A DNA stretch of 28,425 nt from Candidatus Shapirobacteria bacterium CG2_30_35_20 (GTDB lineage: Bacteria > Patescibacteriota > Microgenomatia > UBA12405), in the NCBI GenBank assembly GCA_001873665.1, contig MNZO01000050.1:1-28425 (forward strand). The letters are read 5' to 3'. The position numbers and the translations under genes are program-made. Of this stretch, positions 20,178 through 27,521 are shown in pieces; position 1 is the first letter of the stretch; every line of letters starts with the position of its first letter. The notes below the pieces were generated by a model, which was not told the origin of the DNA, searched no databases, and saw only the letters and a program-made list of their open reading frames with translations.

Positions 20178-21935
20178 ATGTCCCGCACCCTAATCAATGA
20201 TTGTCTAAACAAAATAGGTGAGAAAGTTATTCTAAACGGTTGGATTGCCAATATTCGTGACCATGGTCACATTGCCTTTATTGATCTTCGTGATTGGTCG
20301 GGGAATATCCAAGTTGTTACCAACGAAAAAATTGAATTTGGCAAAGAATGGGTCATGGAAATCGAAGGTGTCGTCAAAAAACGCGATGAAAAAGCAATCA
20401 ATTTAAAAGTACCCACTGGTACCATTGAAATTGAAGCTACAAAAATTACTATTTTAAACAAATCAGATGTTCCACCATTTCCTCTTGATAGTGATGGTAC
20501 CGAGTTGGAGGAAAATTTACGCCTAAAGTACCGTTATTTAGACTTACGTCGTAATCGTCTTGCCAACATCATCAAGAAAAAACACAAATATATTTTGGCT
20601 GTCCGCAATTGGATGGATCAAAATGGTTTTACCGAAGTAATCACCCCACTTTTAACCACCTCATCCCCTGAGGGAGCTCGTGATTTTCTAATTCCGTCTC
20701 GTATCCACAAAGGTAAATTTTTTGTTCTCCCTCAAGCTCCTCAACAATTTAAACAATTGCTAATGGTTTCGGGTGTTGATAAATATTTTCAAATCGCCCC
20801 TTGTGCTCGTGACGAAGATCCACGTGCTGATCGTCATGCTGGTGTTTTTTATCAAATTGATATCGAAATTAGTTTTCCTACAACTGACATTCTTTTTAGC
20901 GCTGCTGAAAAACTGATGCAAGATACTATCGCCACTGTTGCTCCTCAAAAAAAGATTGCTATTTTTCCTTTTCCTCGTATTACCCATACTGATGCCATTA
21001 ATATATATGGTACAGACAAACCCGATATTCGTTTTGGTCTTGAGCTCCAAGATGTTACTGAATTATTAAAAAATAAAACTGATTTTAATGTTTTCAATAA
21101 TGCTGATGTTATAAAATCAATAGTTGTTACCAGTGGAGGAAGTTTTAGTAAAACTCAAATTAAAAAATTGGAGGAATTAGCCAAAGAAAAAGGAGCCAGA
21201 GGTTTGGCCTATGCCAAGGTCACATCCAACAATCTAGATATTGGAATTTCTCGATTTTTGTCGCCAGATATTCAAAAATCATTAATCGAAAATTTAAAAG
21301 CCAAAGATGGAGATTTATTAATATTTGTTGCCGACAATATAAATATTGTCAACAAGTCTTTAGGACTTGTTAGAAATTATTTGGGTACTTTATTAAAATT
21401 AACCAATCCAAATGAATTGTCTTTTGTCTGGATTACTGGTTTTCCTTTTTACGAAATTAATGATGAGGGTAAGCTTGACTTTGGTCACAATCCATTTTCT
21501 ATGCCCAAGGGTGGAGCTCAGAGTTTAGATGCAACAGACCCACTATCAATCGAATCACTTCAATATGATTTAGTTTTAAATGGTTATGAGTTAGCCTCTG
21601 GCTCGATTCGTAATCACGAGCCCGAAACCATGGTCAAAGCCTTCGAAAAAGTTGGCTACGGTCGTGAAGAAGTTATCAAAAAATTTGGGGGGTTATATAA
21701 TGCCTTTCATTTCGGTGCTCCACCCCACGGTGGTTGGGCTATTGGTATTGACCGATTACTAATGATTTTACTTGATGAATCAAATATTCGTGATATTTAC
21801 GTTTTCCCATTATCTTCAAACGGTGTTGATGTCCTTATGGGCGCCCCGGGCGATGTTGACCCTCAGCAACTCGATGATGTAGGTCTGTCAATCAAACCAG
21901 AAGTATTAAGAAAATTAAGTAATGAAAAAATCTAA
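20178..21935 (+). CDS. aspS: Aspartate-tRNA ligase
   Basis: AspRS charges tRNA-Asp and possibly tRNA-Asn if it is non-discriminating; the sequence alone does not settle which. The 585 residues comprise an OB anticodon-binding domain (VILNGWIANIRDHGHIAFID) and the class II core with motif 1 around LAVRNWMDQNGFTEVITPLL. Motif 2 is APCARDEDPRADRHAGVFYQ with IDIEISF. A bacterial GAD insertion follows (TELLKNKTDFNVF and on), and motif 3 is GGWAIGIDRLLMILL. The H-A-G-V-F-Y-Q variant of motif 2 replaces the usual R-Q-P-E-F-T-Q, as I recall from CPR enzymes. The start matches the family. It overlaps the next gene by 14 bases. Confidence 0.96.
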   Translation: MSRTLINDCLNKIGEKVILNGWIANIRDHGHIAFIDLRDWSGNIQVVTNEKIEFGKEWVMEIEGVVKKRDEKAINLKVPTGTIEIEATKITILNKSDVPPFPLDSDGTELEENLRLKYRYLDLRRNRLANIIKKKHKYILAVRNWMDQNGFTEVITPLLTTSSPEGARDFLIPSRIHKGKFFVLPQAPQQFKQLLMVSGVDKYFQIAPCARDEDPRADRHAGVFYQIDIEISFPTTDILFSAAEKLMQDTIATVAPQKKIAIFPFPRITHTDAINIYGTDKPDIRFGLELQDVTELLKNKTDFNVFNNADVIKSIVVTSGGSFSKTQIKKLEELAKEKGARGLAYAKVTSNNLDIGISRFLSPDIQKSLIENLKAKDGDLLIFVADNINIVNKSLGLVRNYLGTLLKLTNPNELSFVWITGFPFYEINDEGKLDFGHNPFSMPKGGAQSLDATDPLSIESLQYDLVLNGYELASGSIRNHEPETMVKAFEKVGYGREEVIKKFGGLYNAFHFGAPPHGGWAIGIDRLLMILLDESNIRDIYVFPLSSNGVDVLMGAPGDVDPQQLDDVGLSIKPEVLRKLSNEKI

Positions 21936-22851
21936 AATCTTATTTCCACAAATAAATAAATTTACCTTTATTTATAAAAATATAATTATATTTGGATTGT
22001 TTTTTTTAATTAATTTTGTCATCTATCATTTTGGGAACAATACTATTTTTGCAAAAATACCCCAATCATCGGCATTTTTTACACCACCACCCACCCCAAT
22101 TGTCAAAAATAAAATTGCCCCGATTTTGTCAACTCAAAATTATATAATTATTGATTTGGCCACGAACAATATATTGTTGGGCAATAAAATTAATGACCGC
22201 ATATATCCCGCATCGACGACTAAATTAGCCACCGCTCTCACCGCTCTCAATTTATACCCCTTAGACGAAATTATCACTACCATTCCCTATACCGAAGGCA
22301 AGGTTATGGAGCTTACTGAAGGTGAAAAAGTAACTGTCCGAACCTTGGTTTCTGCTTTATTAGTCTATTCTGCCAACGATGCCGCCTTTAATTTGGCTAA
22401 CCATTATGAAACTGGCACTGAGGGTTTTGTTAAACAGATGAATAATTTGATTAAAAAATATATTTTAAATAATACCAATTTTACTAATTTCGATGGAATA
22501 CATAATGAAAATCATTATTCAACCATATACGATTTGTCGCAGTTAGCCCGTTTGGCTCTCACCAACCCGTTTATAGTCGAAACTGTAAAACAAAAAGAGA
22601 TAAATTTATCTAATCTTTCAGGAGAAATAAAATATAGTTTAATATCAACCAACGAGCTTTTGGGGGTAGTTCCCGAGGTAGAAGGACTCAAAACAGGCTG
22701 GACACCCGAAGCCTCGGGTTGCTTTATTGGTGCTATCAATATTAACGGACACAAATTAACTACGGTAGTTGCTCAGTCGACTGACCGTTTCACTGATACC
22801 AAAAAACTCATCGACTGGGCTAAGGAAAACGTAACGTGGAATAATAAATAA
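21922..22851 (+). CDS. D-alanyl-D-alanine carboxypeptidase (PBP5-like)
   Basis: This serine peptidase trims the pentapeptide of peptidoglycan (S11 family). The 309 residues start with a basic N-terminus and a hydrophobic helix (about 20-37). After a Pro-rich spacer (FFTPPPTPI) the active-site motifs follow in order: SxxK in PASTTKLATA (S98, K101), SxN in SANDAAF (S150, N152) and KTG in GLKTGWTPEASGC (K257-G259). The C-terminal beta domain of E. coli PBP5 is absent, typical of short S11 enzymes. Uncleaved, the helix would anchor it to the membrane. It overlaps aspS by 14 bases and has no ribosome site, which implies coupling. Confidence 0.93.
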   Translation: MKKSKILFPQINKFTFIYKNIIIFGLFFLINFVIYHFGNNTIFAKIPQSSAFFTPPPTPIVKNKIAPILSTQNYIIIDLATNNILLGNKINDRIYPASTTKLATALTALNLYPLDEIITTIPYTEGKVMELTEGEKVTVRTLVSALLVYSANDAAFNLANHYETGTEGFVKQMNNLIKKYILNNTNFTNFDGIHNENHYSTIYDLSQLARLALTNPFIVETVKQKEINLSNLSGEIKYSLISTNELLGVVPEVEGLKTGWTPEASGCFIGAININGHKLTTVVAQSTDRFTDTKKLIDWAKENVTWNNK

Positions 22852-22940
22852 AAAACAATTTCCAAATCTACAAGCTCCAAACAAATCACAACCAACAAAT
22901 AACAAATTTTAAAATATTATTTGGAATTTTGAATTTGATT
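22852..22940. repeat. AAATTCC/CCAAAC heptad-like intergenic tract
   Basis: Between two convergent genes lie units such as ATTTCCAAATC, CTCCAAACA and AACAAATAACAAA, then the partly complementary TTTGGAATTTTGAATTTG. It resembles the other heptad tracts but with a CCAAACA/TTTGGAA unit. The complementary ends could form a shared terminator-like stem. Confidence 0.4.
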
Positions 22941-23984
22941 TCATTGAGTATATTTTTCTGTCACCGCCGGCACATATGCTACAAATTCACCATCACCCTC
23001 AAAAACATATACTGGTTGCAAAAATTGTACTAGGGTAATTGGTTCAAAATAAGCTAATCGCACTTTTCGTATTGTAACGGTACTGGCTGTCACATCTTTT
23101 GCCGGCCAATAATATCCTAATTTCATGTCGGCAAAAGCCACTTCTGGTGTTTTAATTGGATATGTTGACGGAGCACTGTCATCAATATTTACATATTTAT
23201 AATTCACCTCAACAATTTTTTTGGCTGCTACCTCCGATCCTGATACTAAAACAGACACTGAAGATTTATCCAAACTATCGGACACTATTGGTTGGTTGTC
23301 ATTCAGTTGTTTTCTAAAAAAATCAATTCGAATTATATTGGCATCGGTCAACCCCCCAACTTCACTTAATGTTCCGAATCCAATTTTCCATAAAGTAACT
23401 TTGCTGGTTCCTTCGTCTAAATCTTTGTACAACTTTCCTCCTGACGATAAAAATGCCTTAGCCAATGATATTGCCTCTTCCTTGTTGGGCAAGTTTTCAG
23501 GGTTTAACAATGTCTGATCCTTCAAATAATCGTAATTTAATTTAAAACTGTCAGCCAAAACATTCATTGTCAGTTTACGGCTCGAAAAATTATCTTCAAA
23601 TTCATATATTCCCGTACTTATTTCGGTTGGCTGTGATTTAAAACCAAACAAATTAGCGGTTTTTTTCGCTTCCTCTAGTGCCCCAATTACACTTCTTGAA
23701 CGATAAATAACGTAGACATTTGCTTGGTCCTTAAATTTTGGAAAGACATCATTTGATAATTCCAAATTAAAGGTTTTACTTTTATCAATTTCTTTGCTGG
23801 AAAATATTATTTTGGGCAATCTTCCAAAACGAAGTGTTGGCGCCACGTATGGCGGATGTGCCGTCAAATATGCCATCCATACCATTCCCCCAATCCAATA
23901 TACAATCACCAGAGCCAATATTCCAAAGCCTCCATATTTAATTATTTTTCGACTTACATAAGCAGTATGTGTCAGTGTCGTCAT
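22941..23984 (-). CDS. Membrane-anchored hypothetical protein
   Basis: The 347-residue protein has a single N-terminal helix (YGGFGILALVIVYWIGGMVW) and a large presumably extracytoplasmic domain. The domain has alternating strands and ends AYFEPITLVQFLQPVYVFEG, a pattern reminiscent of the YycH/YycI and PepSY-type folds, where a late Pro-Val-Tyr/Trp strand closes the sheet. This is weak similarity and no function is claimed. The stretch NLPNKEEAISLAKAFLSSGG also looks like the helix found in such modules. An extended -10 sits five bases before the ATG, which supports the start and expression. It is transcribed alone, convergent to the carboxypeptidase gene. Confidence 0.8.
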   Translation of the reverse strand: MTTLTHTAYVSRKIIKYGGFGILALVIVYWIGGMVWMAYLTAHPPYVAPTLRFGRLPKIIFSSKEIDKSKTFNLELSNDVFPKFKDQANVYVIYRSRSVIGALEEAKKTANLFGFKSQPTEISTGIYEFEDNFSSRKLTMNVLADSFKLNYDYLKDQTLLNPENLPNKEEAISLAKAFLSSGGKLYKDLDEGTSKVTLWKIGFGTLSEVGGLTDANIIRIDFFRKQLNDNQPIVSDSLDKSSVSVLVSGSEVAAKKIVEVNYKYVNIDDSAPSTYPIKTPEVAFADMKLGYYWPAKDVTASTVTIRKVRLAYFEPITLVQFLQPVYVFEGDGEFVAYVPAVTEKYTQ

Positions 23985-23989
23985 ACTTA

Positions 23990-23997
23990 ATATTACA
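23990..23997 (-). promoter_or_regulatory. -10 box of membrane-anchored protein gene
   Basis: The minus strand reads TGTAATAT, then TAAGT, then ATG at 23984. This is exactly five bases between box and start codon, as at gltX, ychF and the ABC operon. Confidence 0.6.
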
Positions 23998-24009
23998 CTA
24001 AATTGAGTG

Positions 24010-24115
24010 CGTCATTGCGAGAAATTTTTCATAAAATTTCGTGGCAATCTCGCTTCAAACAGTAAAGCGCTTCCTAAATTCCGCTGAGATTGCTTCGGAT
24101 TACCTCGCAATGACG
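24010..24115. repeat. Composite inverted repeat of two GTCATTGCGAG units
   Basis: Unit one (24011-24051) is GTCATTGCGAG...GCAATCTC. Unit two (24086-24114) is the same motif on the opposite strand, GAGATTGC...CTCGCAATGAC, with a shorter centre. The outer arms CGTCATTGCGAG (24010-24021) and CTCGCAATGACG (24104-24115) are perfect inverts. This head-to-head pair resembles REP/BIME elements. It fills the gap between the divergent 347-residue gene and gltX. The motif recurs in many unrelated bacterial genomes, to my knowledge. Confidence 0.8.
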
Positions 24116-24124
24116 TGCTTCCGA

Positions 24125-24133
24125 TGTTAGACT
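24125..24133 (+). promoter_or_regulatory. Extended -10 of gltX
   Basis: TGtTAGACT, then five bases, then the ATG at 24139. It implies a leaderless transcript and rejects the upstream ATG at 24115, which would precede transcription. Confidence 0.6.
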
Positions 24134-24138
24134 ATCCT

Positions 24139-25584
24139 ATGTCCTCAACTAAAACCATTCGCACCCGCATGGCCCCCAGTCCCACTGGTGATTTGCACAT
24201 CGGTAGTTTACGTACTGCACTTTATGCCTATGCCTACGCCAAACAAAATAATGGTAAATTTATAATTCGTGTCGAAGACACCGATCAAAAAAGATTAGTC
24301 GAAGGTGCCATGCCTCGCACATTACAAATTTTCAAAGATTTTAATTTAGTTTACGATGAGGGACCAGACGTTGGAGGTCCATATGGTCCATATATTCAAA
24401 CAGAGCGTTTAGAAATTTACAAAAAATATATTCAGGAATTATTGAATAAAAAATTGGCTTATTATTGTTTTTGTTCGCCAAAAAGATTAGACGAAATGCG
24501 TTTAGTTCAAAAAGCTGCCAAAAAGATTCCAAAATACGATCGTCAATGTCTAAAATTATCAGACAAAGAAATTCAAACAAAATTAAAAAATGGTGAAAAA
24601 TATGTTATTCGATTAAAAGTTCCAGATAACCAAAATATCTCTTTTAATGATCAAATTCGTGGCAAAATAACTTTTAATACTAATGAAGTTGATGATCAAG
24701 TGTTAATAAAAAGCAATGGAATTCCCACTTATCATTTTGCTGTAGTGGTTGACGACCATTTGATGCAAATAACTCAAATCATGCGTGGTGAAGAGTGGAT
24801 TTCTTCTACCCCCAAACAAGTTATTCTATACAACTATTTTGGTTGGGAAATGCCAGAATTTTGTCACTTGACTGTACTATTAGACCCGACCCACCCCGGT
24901 AAAATGAGTAAACGGTTTGGGTCAGTGATGGCACGGCAATTTTTAGATGACGGTTATCTTCCTGAAGCGTTACTTAACTTTTTAATGCTTTTAGGTTGGA
25001 ATTCTGGAACGGAACAAGAGTTATACACACTCGAAGAATTCATCAAAGCATTTAATCTCGAACATTTGCATAAAAAGTCCCCAATTTTTGACCGCAAAAA
25101 ACTAGATTATTTTAACGGTCTTTATATTCGTAAATTAAGTGATGAAAAATTTGGAGAATATTTTAAAAAATTTTTACCCGAAATTACCGACAATCAAATT
25201 AAAATCTTAACCCCAGTCTTAAAAGAGCGAATAGTTAAATTTTCTGATTTAAAAGAATCTCTTAAATTTTTGTTTGAAGATGTTAACTATGGCAAAGAAT
25301 TATTATTAAAAAAGGGGACTGACCCAAAATCAGCAATTGACATGCTTACAAAAACAAAATCTTTACTTTCAGGACTTTCGACTTTCGACTTTCAGATTAT
25401 TCAAACTGAAATATTAAATTTACTCAAAGAAAATAATTGGAATACAGGAGAATATTTTATGGTCTTCCGTGTCGCCATTTGTGGCAGTGCCTTTACCCCA
25501 CCGGTGGTCGAATGTTTACCTGCTCTTGGGTTAAATAATACTTTACGCAAAATCGATGTGGCTCTTCACCATCTTTCTGACTGA
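24139..25584 (+). CDS. gltX: Glutamate-tRNA ligase
   Basis: GluRS charges tRNA-Glu and, in organisms that use the amidotransferase route, also tRNA-Gln. The 481 residues have the class I start IRTRMAPSPTGDLHIGSLRT, in which HIGS stands for HIGH. IIRVEDTDQKR follows, then GEEWISSTPKQVILYNYFGW and KMSKR as GKMSKRFGSVMARQFLDDG. The anticodon-binding helical C-terminus ends PVVECLPALG. An ATG 24 bases upstream adds eight residues without family support and would precede the predicted transcription start. A (GACTTTC)x3 array encodes LSTFDFQ in the C-terminal domain. It overlaps the next gene by 29 bases and leads the export-module transcript. Confidence 0.95.
   Translation: MSSTKTIRTRMAPSPTGDLHIGSLRTALYAYAYAKQNNGKFIIRVEDTDQKRLVEGAMPRTLQIFKDFNLVYDEGPDVGGPYGPYIQTERLEIYKKYIQELLNKKLAYYCFCSPKRLDEMRLVQKAAKKIPKYDRQCLKLSDKEIQTKLKNGEKYVIRLKVPDNQNISFNDQIRGKITFNTNEVDDQVLIKSNGIPTYHFAVVVDDHLMQITQIMRGEEWISSTPKQVILYNYFGWEMPEFCHLTVLLDPTHPGKMSKRFGSVMARQFLDDGYLPEALLNFLMLLGWNSGTEQELYTLEEFIKAFNLEHLHKKSPIFDRKKLDYFNGLYIRKLSDEKFGEYFKKFLPEITDNQIKILTPVLKERIVKFSDLKESLKFLFEDVNYGKELLLKKGTDPKSAIDMLTKTKSLLSGLSTFDFQIIQTEILNLLKENNWNTGEYFMVFRVAICGSAFTPPVVECLPALGLNNTLRKIDVALHHLSD
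25373..25393. repeat. (GACTTTC)x3 heptad array inside gltX
   Basis: Three perfect GACTTTC units, 21 bases or seven codons, are read as LSTFDFQ in the anticodon-binding domain, with part units on both sides (ACTTTCAG before, AG after). Confidence 0.7.
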
Positions 25585-26494
25585 ATTTTCCCCCAACCCC
25601 GTTACTCCTCAAATGGAGTGGGTCGAGCTTTACAACGACAGTGAAAATAATATCGATGTTTCGGGATATTCTATTCGTGATTCAACTAATTATTTAACAT
25701 CATCCCATCGCCAAATTTTATCTGGTACTACCCCACCCCAAAGTTATTTTGTAGCTTCTCTTGATAATCCTTTTATAAACAAAACAAGTAATGATACTGT
25801 AAATATCTATGATAAAAATAATAATTTAATCGATTCTCAATCCTCAAAATCAATACCAGTTGGACTATCATTTTCTCGCCAAACTAACGGTACTTGGTGT
25901 CCCACCGATCCTTCACCAAATTTACCCAATAATTTATGCAAAGAATCGTATTCGTTGCAAAATAGTCCTACTGCCATTCCCTATATTTCTCTAAAAATCA
26001 CCAATCTTGATGCCGACAAAGAATTAATCGAAATTACCAATGACAACAATTTTACTGTCTCACTTTTTGATTGGCGAGTTCGTGACAATAGCGGTTCTGT
26101 TCGCAAATTATCCTGTCAAAATATAAACGCCAATAGTTCCTGCCAGTCTGCTTTTACTTCTGGGTATTTAAATAACGATACCGACAAATTAACCCTATTA
26201 GATCCACTCAAACGAGAAATTAGTGTTTATAGTTATGAAAATTTAAAACAAACAGTTACTAAACCAACCACTACCCCAAAACTAACTGTTACCCCAAAAA
26301 ACAGTTCTCTATCGCCCCTGTCAAGGGGAGATGTTTTAGTTCCTACTAAAACAGAGGGGTTTGTTCGACAATCCACTGTCACCATAAATCAATCTTCCCC
26401 CATCCACAATTTATTGTCTATAATTTTAATGTTAATTGGTTCTGTTTTTATTCTATTTCCCTTAATTTTTCATGCCAAATTTAATAAAAAATAA
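25556..26494 (+). CDS. Lamin-tail-domain surface protein with C-terminal anchor
   Basis: The protein has 312 residues. The first domain follows the bacterial lamin-tail pattern: LTEFSPNPVTPQMEWVELYN, then NIDVSGYSIRDSTNY, PPQSYFVASLDNP and TVNIYDKNNNLIDSQS. A second, more divergent copy runs from YISLKITNLDADKELIEITN to YSYENL. A Thr/Pro linker and one C-terminal helix (NLLSIILMLIGSVFILFPLI) with a basic end suggest a wall- or membrane-anchored exposed protein. The N-terminal hydrophobic part (MWLFTIFL) is too short for a normal signal peptide, so export or start is uncertain. The ATG overlaps gltX by 29 bases. A two-hairpin DNA repeat lies in the linker. Confidence 0.82.
   Translation: MWLFTIFLTEFSPNPVTPQMEWVELYNDSENNIDVSGYSIRDSTNYLTSSHRQILSGTTPPQSYFVASLDNPFINKTSNDTVNIYDKNNNLIDSQSSKSIPVGLSFSRQTNGTWCPTDPSPNLPNNLCKESYSLQNSPTAIPYISLKITNLDADKELIEITNDNNFTVSLFDWRVRDNSGSVRKLSCQNINANSSCQSAFTSGYLNNDTDKLTLLDPLKREISVYSYENLKQTVTKPTTTPKLTVTPKNSSLSPLSRGDVLVPTKTEGFVRQSTVTINQSSPIHNLLSIILMLIGSVFILFPLIFHAKFNKK
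26315..26362. repeat. Two-hairpin repeat inside lamin-tail gene
   Basis: CCCCT-GTCA-AGGGG (26315-26328), spacer, GTTTTAGT-TCCT-ACTAAAAC (26333-26352), then AGAGGGGTTT. It is translated as SPLSRGDVLVPTKTEGF in the linker before the membrane helix. It has the same layout as the copy at 11496-11544, with different but paired second-stem bases. Confidence 0.7.
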
Positions 26495-26843
26495 ATACAT
26501 AAAATATTCACCTGTTATCATCTGGATGTCGTTTATATTTTTCCTGTCATCTGGTCAAACATCGGCCATAACTGGCACCAATGTAGAACGTTTTTTAATT
26601 TTAAAATCATTTCATTTGATTGAATATGCCATTTTGTTTATCTGTTTTAAAATTGCTGGTTATTCCTTAAAACAGTCATTACTTTTCTCTTATATTTATG
26701 CATTATCTGACGAGTTTCATCAATCTTTTGTTCCCGGACGCACTGGTCTTTTACGCGATACACTCATCGATTTATTTGGTTCAACTCTAGCCTATATCAT
26801 TATCTTGTTGACACGTAATAAATATCACTCTAGGATGAAGTAA
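26472..26843 (+). CDS. VanZ-like family membrane protein
   Basis: The protein has 123 residues with four predicted helices. The VanZ signature is clear: SDEFHQSFVPGRTGLLRDTL with IDLFGSTLAYII. The first helix region reads VIIWMSFIFFLSSGQTS. VanZ relatives occur in teicoplanin resistance but are widespread with unknown roles, so resistance is not implied. It starts inside the previous gene (overlap 23 bases) and ends 20 bases before the camelysin-like gene, in the gltX-led unit. Confidence 0.92.
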   Translation: MPNLIKNKYIKYSPVIIWMSFIFFLSSGQTSAITGTNVERFLILKSFHLIEYAILFICFKIAGYSLKQSLLFSYIYALSDEFHQSFVPGRTGLLRDTLIDLFGSTLAYIIILLTRNKYHSRMK

Positions 26844-26862
26844 TTAATTATTTATTTTTCAA

Positions 26863-27474
26863 ATGAAAAGAATCATTTTAAGTGTTCTCGTCATCGCTAT
26901 GGCTATTGGCATCACCACTGGTGCCGCCTTCGCTTTGTTTAGCCCGACTGCCACCGTCTCCGGTGTTACCTTCTCGACTGGAAATGCTAGTTTGTTAGTA
27001 AGTGGAACCGATTCCGGTTATACCGACAATTGGGGGACTATTCTCGATTTTACCAACATGTATCCCAGCGATACCGTATTTCAAACACAAAACATGTATT
27101 TAAGAAACGCCAGCACTTCTAATATTGCTCTAAATGTATTTATGAAATTAGCTTCAGCTGATACTTGGAACACTCCAGAAATTGACGCATTAGAATTTCA
27201 AGTTATTGATACCACTGACAATTACACTGATGGTTGGCACACTCTTCGTGACTGGAATACGACTGGTTACCCTATTACTAAAGTGGGTAATGCAATAGCA
27301 AATTTAACAAATCGACGTTTTACTGTAAATTCACGTTTACCAGCCATATATAATACTACTAAAGATTATATGGTTGGTCTTAAGCATGTTGCTACTAGTG
27401 AACTTGTTGAAAACGAAGTCTCCAGTAAAAGTGTTACAAATGTAAACTTTACCCTAACTGGTACTCAAAATTAA
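26863..27474 (+). CDS. Camelysin/TasA-like secreted protein
   Basis: The 203-residue exported protein has an N-terminal signal (KRIILSVLVIAMAIGITTGA) and the boundary FALFSPTATVSGVTFSTGNA (23-42). This resembles the camelysin/TasA (M73-like) pattern, in which a SipW-type peptidase cuts just before a short aromatic-Ser segment followed by Thr/Val/Gly residues. The mature part is mostly beta-strand, with conserved blocks MYPSDTVFQTQNMYLRNAST and NIALNVFMKL as in the family. Members form extracellular fibres or matrix proteins in Bacillus. Protease activity of camelysins is disputed and no metal motif is seen. It is followed by the peptidase gene, separated by a stable hairpin. Confidence 0.83.
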   Translation: MKRIILSVLVIAMAIGITTGAAFALFSPTATVSGVTFSTGNASLLVSGTDSGYTDNWGTILDFTNMYPSDTVFQTQNMYLRNASTSNIALNVFMKLASADTWNTPEIDALEFQVIDTTDNYTDGWHTLRDWNTTGYPITKVGNAIANLTNRRFTVNSRLPAIYNTTKDYMVGLKHVATSELVENEVSSKSVTNVNFTLTGTQN

Positions 27475-27483
27475 TTTGAGCTT

Positions 27484-27521
27484 CTACAAAGCAGTCCGCC
27501 ATTCGTGGACTGCTTTAGTAG
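27484..27521 (+). terminator. Hairpin between substrate and peptidase genes
   Basis: AAAGCAGTCC (27488-27497) pairs perfectly with GGACTGCTTT (27507-27516), extended by CTAC (27484-27487) with GTAG (27518-27521) around one bulged A. The T-run is only three bases, so it may be a partial terminator or an mRNA end protecting the upstream message. That would give more substrate than peptidase. Confidence 0.65.

Noticed and set aside
24115..24138. Upstream ATG for gltX
   Set aside because: The added residues match no GluRS N-terminus and overlap the end of an intergenic repeat and the -10 box.
26472..26843. VanZ-like gene as a glycopeptide-resistance gene
   Set aside because: No vanHAX or regulator genes are present, and VanZ-like proteins are common without resistance.
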